Assembly: GCA_914767715.1 (NCBI GenBank)
Contig: OU612065.1
Location: 12,584,001-12,648,000 of the forward strand
Direction of reading: 5' to 3'
Source: Membranipora membranacea
Taxonomy: Eukaryota > Bryozoa > Gymnolaemata > Cheilostomatida > Membraniporidae
DNA length: 64,000 nt
Below, piece after piece: positions 43,745 through 53,700 of this stretch (positions within the stretch are counted from its first letter, which is position 1; every line of letters begins with the position of its first letter). A program made the translations under genes and the position numbers. A model generated the notes under the pieces. That model did no database searches, was not told the DNA's origin, and was given only the letters and a program-made list of their open reading frames with translations.

Positions 43745-44482
43745 GCCTAGAGAAAACACCTGCGAGCAGGATCTATGTAAAGCTGCTGATGGTACAAAAA
43801 CAAGGTAACAGCCATGACTGTGGCCTGCATGCTGTTGCTAACTTGGTCGAAGTTTTGTTTGGTGGAGACCCGCAGGAATCGAGCTACGACCAACTTTCAA
43901 TGAGACAGCACCTACACGACTGTCTGGCTCAGGGTCGTTTTAGTGTATTTCCTAAAGTTGATGTTGCCATGCCTCGCTGTAGAAGAACAACCAAAGTAAC
44001 ATGGTATCGGGTATGTAGGATCATTAACACCACAAGCACTCCCTTTCGGTTTTCTCAAAAGTGCCATATTTTAGATCTATAAACCTTCAACAATAATACA
44101 ATAAAAGTTACTAGTCCAATAAATATAAAAAAGTAGCTCACATTTGTGAATATTTTGGTAAAGATAACTTGAGCTAGACATTCTTCGATAAAAATTTGTA
44201 ATTTAACCTATTATGAAAGAAAATGTATGAACAGTACATAGATGTTCAGTACATATATTATACTCATGCAAAATTTTATTTATATTCTAGGTCTACTGCA
44301 CCTGCCGACTAACTTTTAATCGTTTTGGACAGGATACGGATGATATGATTGAGTGTGAGGAGTGCAAGGAATGGTTCCACAGGGGGTGCGTCCACATTCC
44401 CTGGACAGCCTTTGAGCCCCTCACAAACGAAGTGACCAACTTCAGGTGTAGAAGATGCCGGGGAGGGGCATTCTTGATTTAG
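43745..44482 (+). CDS. Ulp1-like cysteine protease fragment plus PHD finger, two exons
   Basis: Exon 43745-44010 reads in the frame 'LEKTPASRIYVKLLMVQKQG' followed by 'NSHDCGLHAVANLVEVL'. The Q-x(6)-DCG arrangement is the oxyanion glutamine and nucleophile cysteine of C48/Ulp1-type SUMO proteases. 'MRQHLHDCL' and 'FSVFP' follow, as in transposon-associated members. It splices (CGG|GTATGT to TTCTAG|GTC) to exon 44291-44482, which encodes a complete Cys4-His-Cys3 PHD finger: C-x-C, then CEEC, WFHRGC and CRRC, ending at TAG 44480-44482. The protease's catalytic His and Asp should lie upstream and are not visible between 43475 and 43744, so the start is unknown and the protease is incomplete here. 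It may be the 3' part of the CARF-like gene or a separate gene. Confidence 0.65.
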
Positions 44483-45125
44483 TATCAATACTTTTCTCTC
44501 TTTGCACCAATTTAATTATTAATTGACCACTTAATTCTTATGCCTTAAATTTTTTAACACATTTGACTACTCAGGCAGTAAATAAATGTGGGTTGTAAAT
44601 ATGTGGTTTCCGTGCTGGCATGTTTAGAGTTATTAAAGTTATGATTTTAACTCATGTAATTTACTGAATTCTTTTAATATTTAGCTTCATAATTGTTACG
44701 AGGGTGAAACATCATGTCTTTTACTCTTTATTGTATGTATCAGCTTATCAATTACTAATAAATGTCTTTATCAACCTAAAGATATTTGAATGTATACATA
44801 AATATTTATATTTATTATATTGTAAAATCATAGTCTGACCTCCTCAAAGTCAATGATGCCGGTAACAAACATATCATTGTTGTGTTCATGTTGAAGAGTA
44901 GTCAAGGCTTTCCAATTAATAGACCTTCTAAGGATGATTCATCTAATGAGATGAAACCAAGCACAACATGCATATTCCAGCTTTAGGCGTCACAGGGTTT
45001 TGTAAGCCAGAATGAGAAAAATCCGTACCCTCCTGAGGTTTCTAAGAGGCGTTGACACATTATTCTAAGCGCCACAATACCTACAAAGAATAACAGACAA
45101 GTTGTCAGAATTTATATGTGCCATT

Positions 45126-45413
45126 CATTGAATTCCATATCTGGAATAGCATCATTAGCTTTCTTTTGCAAAACAAAGGGCTTGCAAAAATAGCCAGTCC
45201 CTAGTAGCAATCTAGAAATGCCCTAATCATCGACACTGTATGGGGTATAATTACTGTTTGCAATTTTGTAAACAAGACAATTTCTCAAGCTAATTATTCA
45301 TGCTACTAGGGACAGCCAATCAGATAACAGTCAGATGGGTCCCTGTGTTTAGTGTCCTAACCGTATAACGCTATGATACTATTTCCATTCTAAGAGAAGA
45401 ATCTAATTCAGTG
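45126..45413 (-). mobile_element. 288-bp hAT-type MITE, copy 2
   Basis: Inverted copy of the element at 27697-27984, ending CATTGAATTCC on the left and AATTCAGTG on the right. The 8-bp direct repeat GTGCCATT flanks it (45118-45125 and 45414-45421). Same length as copy 1. It inserted into a partial duplicate of the larger transposon's TIR, so it is younger than that duplicate. Confidence 0.93.
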
Positions 45414-45504
45414 GTGCCATTACATAGACATACATCATAAGCAACTTTCCTGCTCTTCTGAAATAAAGTCTAACACTAGCTGGAATGTTGGAGATGTTTT
45501 AGTG

Positions 45505-45781
45505 GTACACATTTTGCAAAATATAGGATGTTTCTACAGAACTGAGCACATGTCAATGGCAATATCAGAATTTATATGTGCTATTACATAGACATATATC
45601 ATAAGCATATAAAGAGTGTTTGTAAGTATAAGACATCATAATATACACAATTCTGATAAAACCATGTGCTTTCACAATGTTTGTATACAATAAGTAGCCA
45701 ATAAAACAAGAGCAGCAAGCCACGCCTCTACTAGCAATCAGCGCCTCGACCTACCCTGCTATGTGGCTAACAAGCTCTTCC
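45505..45781 (-). repeat. Right long terminal inverted repeat (outer part)
   Basis: Reverse complement of 39414-39690 with about three differences. Further inside, 45440-45505 matches 40950-41025. A second, partial copy of a ~40-bp piece of this TIR ('cagaatttatatgtgc.attacatagacat') surrounds the MITE at 45126-45413. Confidence 0.85.
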
Positions 45782-48584
45782 ACACCAAGGGTAGGGGTTG
45801 GCAACGGTCTCAGACTACGTATAAAGATCAAAGGGCTGAATTTTTTTGAAATGTCATTTCTTGATGCAATGACATTTCTCCTACTGGATAAGGATTAATA
45901 CACTTCAAAATGACATAACAGAGGTAAGAAAGACTGTAGATTTGATTTATCACAATGAAAAGAGCCTATGAAATGGCGGTCACATTGTAATGATGTGCCA
46001 AAGATGTGGTGGTAAATCTTGAATATTTGCTTTAAAAATTGACTTATTTAAATTATGACTCAGTTTGTTGCTGTTGAATATTTGGGTCTAAAAGCCCCTT
46101 CTGAATTCTTATAAGATCTTCATTGTTCCCTCTTGTAAATAAGATATGTTGTCACTGCCCGATTTTGCTTGTAATCTTAGCTTTAATGTGATATTTTATA
46201 TTACTGAAATTTTCAATTTTAACCTTTTAAATGCAATGTAACTGCCACCTGATGAATTAGTAAACACAAAAAGTGATGTTGAATATTTGTTCTACACATG
46301 TTTGTGCCTTGGATTTCACTCATTGCCTATGATTTAGGGTGATGTGGTTCTTTAATTCTGGCTTATGATGACAACACCTCTTTTCCGCCTCACAATCTGA
46401 ACTCTTGACTGCCATTACCCTCTTGTTAGCTGTGTTGTGACATTAGCTTGATGTTGTGTCACATATGTGTGTTCCTATGCTATATATCACCCAGATTAGC
46501 TGTATCTGAGTATAATACTGTTATTTTTGTGTCCTTTGGGCCTTCTACTGGGAAACGTTCAGCTAAACAACCTGCCTAGTCTACCTCTACAAAATACTCT
46601 AGTAGTCAAGTTGCTACTAGCTAGGACTCTTTCTTCTTTTATAGGACACTGGAATGATTCTTACAGCTACTACCTCTAGCTACTGGTGCAGCACATGACT
46701 TGTGTGTGCTTATCAAAGAAACAGAATTGTCTTGCCAAGACAATAGAATGTAGCAGGTATTTTTGAAGTACAATATTCCTTGACAAAAGTATGGGCTACT
46801 AGTAGAGCTGCACACCAGGCAATTATGATAATGCAGCATTCGAAATCTGCAAAAGCCATGCAGCTCTATCTGCATCAGAGCTGTTGTAATGCCAATCAAG
46901 TTTAGCCTGGGCAGCCTAGCCTGCTCAGGCTAAATCAAGTCATTATTTTTCTGTTGTACAGTATTCACATGGCTTGGCAATATGGACACCTTTGGGAGTT
47001 GCAAGCTCTTTGACTGCATAATTATGGGGAGGACAACTCCAAAGTGTTGAACAAGTTGTCAATAAACAACCCAGTCTGATCTGGGAGGTCCAAACATCCT
47101 GGTCTGAGCAATTATTACATCTTGACCTGACTAATGTCAGAAGTCATCGATGATCAATAAGACTGCTTTCAATATTATGTTTTATTGTGTAACAGAACAT
47201 GGCTTTCAATGAAAATCATGACGTGATAATTTATATTTTACAGGTCAGCCAGCCTGTATAACAAGTCAGTCAATTCAAGTAAGAAATTCTGCGGGTGCCT
47301 ATTCCACAGTCGGAAAGAGCAGAAAGCGAGCAGTGTGACAATCTGTTGGTGATAACACAACATGGTTGGCTGGTTTACAAAGCGTAAACAGAGTCTATGG
47401 AATGGTGAAACACGGAAACTGAAAGGATTACTAATAAGACTCATTGACATGTCATGTTATGAGCTTTTCTTTATATTGAACTTCCTCATAGAATGAAGAA
47501 GAGTCGGCTTGATAAACTGTACCGTTTTTTATGTCCATATGCATGGAATAAAAAACTTTCGTCTTTACAGGGAAATGTAAACTCGTTAACTTGAAAAGTG
47601 ATCTACCTGCATATGAGCTGGGATGATACTAGCTGTCTTTTGAGAAAATGCTGCAATAAACCAAAAAATCCTGAAACTTTATTGCATCTGCATCTTGTTC
47701 AAGTAAAATTATCATGATGTGATTGACTAGACTTGGGTTGATTCATACCACCATGTCTACACTTAAAAACACTGAGTTGAAGTAAGAATATATATATAAT
47801 ATACTGTATATGCATAATAAATGTTTGCGAATAGAAAAGAAAATTGTAACATGTTGAATATGGCCAGGACATAGATTTCTATAGAACTGCTAGACACATC
47901 GAAGACCATCATTATTCATGCTATTTATAAAATCATTAGATACCTAAAACCAAGAGTTACTCCTTACTGACTGCACTGACAAGTTGACCTAGTGGGTATT
48001 TTCCCTTTATTATTATTGGCTCCTGATTATGTGTCTCAGGGATGAGTGGACTAGTTGCAGAGGTAGGAAGCTCATTGTGCTTGTACCCACCAAGAAGAGT
48101 ACAACCATTGAGGGGAGTTGCAGGGACAGAAAAAAAAGAGGATATTTTAGTGACTGAGTGGTCCAAATGGATCCCTAGACTGTCGGTGACCTATTACTGT
48201 TTTGGACACAATTGTCAGATTTATGTCATCTGCTATGCAGTTTGCATGAGAGAGAGAGACTCATCCACATTTAATTTGTCCAACATCTCCTCTAGTTGCT
48301 AGGATTTTGTAAACAATGATTGATAGTCTGATTTCTTCTCATGATAGGGAAAAGATAACACCAGTAATGTTTGTCTGTATTGTTTTCTAGGACTATATAG
48401 ACCTAGTCTATTATTTCCGAAGTAATATCATAAAATATCTATGACATAAAAAAATACATCGAAACAGGACTAAGACAGTACTATCAGTCTCGTTGCCTAC
48501 CCCTAAACTATGCCCTTGTCCACACCAAACTATTTCCAAATTTTAATTCCATAATATTTTCAATTAATCTCTGTAAGCAGCAAG
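45782..48584. other. Intergenic DNA upstream of RBM7
   Basis: No gene recognised on either strand. A short inverted repeat AGCCTGGGCAGCCT/AGCCTGCTCAGGCT lies near 46904-46931. The RBM7 promoter should lie near the end of this interval. Confidence 0.5.
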
Positions 48585-49899
48585 ATGCATAACAGGAGTG
48601 ATACAGCTCATGAGGATGAAGATAATGAACAAGAGGCAGAGGTAAACAGAACATTGTTTCTAAGAGGATTTGATGAGAAGACAACTGAAGATGAACTGCA
48701 TGAACTCTTTCTTCAGGTACTATTATCTATCCACTATCAATATCATATAAATTTATAATATATATATATATATCCTCAATGATAGCATTGATTGCTATGC
48801 AACAGTATGGAACCATTGATATGATTGCTCCAATATGGGTAATGTGTCCTAGTATTCATAAATAAGGGGGCATTATTATACCCAGGTTGAAGAAGTTCAA
48901 TATAATTCACTGTTTTTATTCAATATAGTATTGTGTTGTAGAGATGCCATCATACAACCAATAAGCAACAAGAGCTCCCCTGTTACTCCTTAATACAACA
49001 TATCAGCAATATGTAGTTGATTACTAGGACATCCTGTGGCAACAGCAATCTATGGCCTGTTAACAGCCAATCAACCAATGTCATGCTCTAAGACAGTAAC
49101 TATATTAACACTGGTTCCTTGCTTTACGCCAATCAGTACTCTACAAGTGGCCTTGCCTGCCGATAGTCAATGGGGATTTAATTGATAAATAGTGTAACTG
49201 CCGAGTTCCCCCTTTTATGAGGCAGATTCCGTATGTTGTAGACATGCAGATGAAAATATTTTGGTTTTGGTATTGCAGGCTGGTCCGATGGAGAAGGTTG
49301 CCATTCCGCAAGGCAAGAATATGGCATTCATCACATTTAAACACTCAGTCTCTCCTCCTTATGCAAAACAGTTGTTCAGCGATACAAGTCTTCATGGTAG
49401 AAGATTAAACATAAGCTTCAGAACTGGTAGTATTCATCTTCCTCAACAGCAAACAAGTGCTGGCCGCCAGGGTGCGCCATATCAAAGATCAGACTCATAT
49501 AACCGAAGAGGTGGATATCATTCAGCAAATAACTCCTACAACCAAAGAAATGGTAATTCTTCCTATGCTGGTCAGCCGAGCCAGAATCAATCTATGGGAC
49601 TGCTTAATGCTCCTGTCACCTATCCTGGATTTGCAGCAAACCCATTCCAAGCTAATCATCAGGCGGTATCCATTCAAGGGTACAGATCTTCAGCAGATAG
49701 TCGAGAATATGTACCTCAGTATGTCAGCATTGATAATCCCCACAATCACTTCAGAGGGGCTGTGCCAGTGAATCACCCAGACCATGCTGTATCACTTGAC
49801 GAGAGGAGACAAAGACTGTTACATCAGCAGAATTATGTGCACCAGACGGACACTCAACGCAACAAACATAACTCATACCACAGCAGGAGCAGACGCTAA
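48585..49899 (+). CDS. RBM7: RNA-binding protein 7-like (RRM protein of the NEXT complex)
   Basis: RBM7 recruits the NEXT complex (with ZCCHC8 and MTR4) to nascent RNAs for exosome decay in the nucleus. Exons 48585-48716 and 49279-49899 join in phase 0 and give 250 residues. An acidic leader is followed by the RRM at about residues 20-95: RNP2-like 'TLFLRGFD', 'ELHELFLQAGPMEKVAIP', RNP1-like 'NMAFITFKHSVSPPYAKQL' and 'LHGRRLNISFRTGS'. The line 'F.HEVSVPYA..L' and 'FRSGSSH' is characteristic of RBM7/RBM11. After the RRM the chain is low-complexity, rich in Asn, Gln, Tyr and Arg, and ends 'YHSRSRR', as in the family. The intron is 562 bp. RBM11 is a close paralogue in vertebrates, so the symbol denotes the RBM7/11 group. 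Confidence 0.88.
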
Positions 49900-50008
49900 C
49901 AAGGGTCTTTATTATCCTTCGCCATTAAATTTGTAGATATATTATATAACCTTACTAAAATTATCAGATGCTTGCAGTTCATGTATGCAGTGTCAATAAG
50001 AAGTTGAA

Positions 50009-50014
50009 AATAAA
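50009..50014 (+). terminator. Polyadenylation signal AATAAA of RBM7
   Basis: Canonical AATAAA 110 nt after the RBM7 stop codon. RBM7 and UBE2R converge here with 845 bp between stop codons. Confidence 0.65.
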
Positions 50015-50643
50015 CGAGATGATTTAAACACATGCACATTTATACCTGGTTCCGACATATTATATTTAATTTTTTTAGGTATAACACAATAGCAATAGAA
50101 GCATAAATGATTTTTACCAGCATAAAAAACAATGTTCTAGATTCTTGGTAATAACAGCACAAAATACGAATATTGACAAAATCAACAACTAACATAAAAA
50201 TAATTTTTCTGAAGCTCTACATAGTTAGGTAGTTCAACAGCCGTTGAATGTATTTCTTTGGATTCTATGAATTCAGATGTACCTACTTGGATGATTTTTC
50301 ATGTGCACAGCATACTAAAACAAAAACATAATATTATATGTGCACAAATTTGGTTCAAAATACTCAGCATACACTATTTAGAAGCATACACTTTAGGGCA
50401 GCATTCTTTGAAAAATGGAGAGGATGACAGCAAATAAATAATAGTGTCATTTAACACAAACAAGCCATGATTCTGATTTAGGACACATATTATTATTATA
50501 AGAATGCACCAGTTCTCTTATAGACCAAAGCATTTCAAGATAGAGAATCATCACATCCTTAGTCACCTGAAGACAGACTAGTAACGAAATTCTTTTGCCT
50601 CCCATGTGACAGCAGATTTTCAGAACTTGTGAGTTGTGTTTAC

Positions 50644-50649
50644 TTTATT
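50644..50649 (-). terminator. Polyadenylation signal AATAAA of UBE2R
   Basis: TTTATT on the plus strand, that is AATAAA on the minus strand, about 96 nt beyond the UBE2R stop codon. Confidence 0.55.
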
Positions 50650-50744
50650 TGCTTCCTCGGTTTCAAAAGTGCACAAATATCCTTGAATGAAGCAGGTTTT
50701 AGCAGGGAGGTCTTGTCAGGTATGTTTTGATTGTGAATTTCTGG

Positions 50745-53700
50745 TCATGACTCCTCATTTCCGCTGTCATCATCGTCACTTTCGTACACAAAGTCATCGT
50801 CATCACAATCATCCATATAATCATCGTCGTCATAGAAATCACAAAAGTCACTGCTATTATGGGTTTCTTTTGGTTTTGACTTTATACAATACTCGTCCAA
50901 TGTCTTTGGCACAACAACACCATCCTGCTCTGCCTCTGAGAACGTTGTTGCAACTTGTTTTCTAAAAGTAAGATGTAAAACCGGTGACCAAAAATACAAT
51001 CACAGCATAATATTGATAATCAGGCAACCAAAATTGTCATGTAATGCACCGAAGATGGTCTCTGTGCATTTTTTATTTTCTTAGGTTTGAATATTACACT
51101 ATGTTGCCCATTGTGTAGATCAAGTTTCCCTGTATCCAGGTTTGCTCCCCTTCCACTAACAAACCTGCAGCTGATCAGTGGGGGAAGCAATTCTGAGTGC
51201 AGGCAATCTGGATCAAATTTGATTTACCCATTATGTAATGTTATGTAATGTTATGTGTGGACATCCTTTCACTAACCTTATGATGGTCTCATACTCTTTA
51301 TCTTTGCCTTTTGAATCCCTGAATCTTCTGTACATAACTGAGGCGTCGACATTAGCAGGAGAAAATGTGTTTGGTTCGTTAAGTAGTGAAATAATACTGA
51401 GGAGGATTGTTCTGTAATATAAAAATACAAGCCTTAGTTGAACTCTGCTCTCATCTAACTTGTGTATAGTATGAAACCCTAGTCTCTCTACAAGTTAGCC
51501 ATTAAGGAAACACCACGGATTGCATCAAAATTACATCATCTCTCAGACTGTGAGTGACGAAACTGATTACTGACTCATGACTACAAGGATTTGTTTATTT
51601 CCTGATTCTATGATGCTGAGGAAGTTACACTCAGCACCAGTGCTTTGGTGTGACGATGTCCTGAGATTATACTACTGTGAGGGATCTCTAAAAGCCAAAA
51701 TCATCGAAATATTTACCGAATACCTACTGCAGATTGATTGTTTTAGCTACATTCCAATTCATATTAATTAGCCCATCATGCTGACGGGAAAACTTCTAAC
51801 ACAGCTTGCCAGTTCATGTGACACCTCATCAAATACACACAATGTGAGGTATGTACACTCACACTTACATTAGAATTCTCTATACATAACTCCAATTATA
51901 ATTCAGACACAAAATTTTGTTCTCTTCAAGTTCAACCATATCACAATGCTTAAATAATAATAATTGGCAAAATATGGTGGTCCTCGGAGGTTTGAATTGA
52001 GTGCATTGCACTGTAGTCTATATTTCTTAGGGGCCTAAGCTATATTCCAGATTCTAACCATCACCCCCCTGTCATTTGCTACTCTTATGCTAAATGTATT
52101 TTATTGGTTTTTTTTATGCCATCCTTTTCAGGGTGATCAGTGAAATGAGTTGGTGAAATGAGTATATAACAGGTTCTAATGCGATCCTGGAGAGGTCCAT
52201 GAGCGGAAAATCTTCTCAGTTTCGCTTCGGTAACAGTATACTCATAGCGAGAATATATCAATGATATCTTACCTAACATTTTGAGTTGGGTTCCATCTTT
52301 CTGAGGGGTGTTCACCACTCTGAGGATCATCAGTCGGTGGATGGAGTATCGATATACATACATCACCATTCTCATACACATTTGGGTGCCACATCTTAGT
52401 TATAAACTTGACTGTAGGAGGTGAATATGGGTAATCTGTCGGAAACTTCATCAGTGCCTATAATTTAAGAAACATAAATCTCTCATCGTTTGAAGGATAG
52501 GTTGGGAGCGTCAGGATAGTTTCTTTATTGTTATATTGCTTGGTACTGTAACTTTTGACTACATGTTGCCATATATTGTTTTGGCTTAGTCTATAACAAA
52601 CACATAAAGGTGTCTCCCCATGAAGGGCCCATAGGAAATCTTGTGTTCCATCAGTTTCTACTGTGTTAGTGTCTTCCACATACTCGGGCCTTCCTGCATA
52701 TTGACTGCATGCTGCTATACCTGTCATGATCATCAAACATATCACCACATTCCGACTGCTTCAGTTTCTCAACATGCTCAACATGTCTTATACCGAAAGG
52801 TAGCAATCAATCTGTCACCGTAAATTCAGTGAAACCACCTAATCAACCAGTTTAAATATAGGAAGCCCAACGCCCGACAGATTAGCGACAAAGGAATCAA
52901 TACAAATGCTATTAGGTGTACCAGAAATACTAGTGACTAGGCTGAAGCCAGGTCACAGGCATAAATCATGATTCATTAATATCAATGACAGTGTATGTCT
53001 CTATCATCATGATCGAATCAGCTGATTGCAACCTTTAGTGGAATGGATGAGTATATAAGAGCTTTATAGAGAGGAAAAATCAAACAAAGAAACAAATTGA
53101 TTAGCATATAATATATACATCTGGCTATCATTGCAGATTTGTCATTGGCTCATATTTTTATTCAGTCCTCTCAGTGTTGAAATAATATTGTAGGCCAGAA
53201 GCAGCTATAGCATAAGTTGTTATGGCACGGACGATATTTGATGGCAGGATACTTATCACGTTTTATACTTCATTGGTGTATGTTCTGTAAAATTCATCGG
53301 GTGTACCCAGTTGTAGTGGTCATATTTAGAAATTAAAAGGTGTGTTGTTTTGGCATTATATGTGTGGGGAAATAACTCCTATTCTGTGTAATCTAAGTAA
53401 TCTAATCATTAGGGAATTCAAGGTTGAAATTGCATTGTGGGATTTTGTTGACATGGCAATTAATTCACCAAGTAAACTTGGAGAGAAGGCTGCTCGTATC
53501 AGACCAGCACAAATTGAAAAATTTCAATTGAATTATGTCAAAATTCTTATGGGACTGGTATCAAAGATTATAAATACTTGATGGCAGGATACTTGATGTT
53601 AGTATGATATTGTATGGTCTTAAGACCACTGTCTTGGGGCAATTACAAACAACATTTTTGACGTTTCAATTGCCTCTTATGTCATTTTTTGGCTGGATAT

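Larger units (their letters stand above)
39414..45781 (+). mobile_element. 6.37-kb DNA transposon with long TIRs carrying CARF-like, Ulp1-like and PHD exons
   Basis: The left end (GGAAGAGCTTGTTAGCCACA from 39414) and the right end (inverted, finishing at 45781) match as reverse complements over at least 275 bp with only about three differences seen by eye. A further ~75 bp of matching inverted sequence (40950-41025 versus 45440-45510) lies inside a ~1.25-kb insertion in the left arm. ACACCAA occurs at both outer flanks (39405-39411, two bases from the left end; 45782-45788), a candidate 7-9-bp target duplication. Between the arms, on plus, lie the CARF-like exons (41345-43474) and the Ulp1/PHD exons (43745-44482). 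A hAT MITE interrupts the inner right side. The near-identity of the arms implies a recent insertion or gene conversion. Confidence 0.75.

Noticed and set aside
53342-53581. 80-codon plus ORF in UBE2R intron 1
   Set aside because: It lies within the inverted arm of the 1.9-kb repeat and its counterpart in the other arm is not open; no family resemblance.
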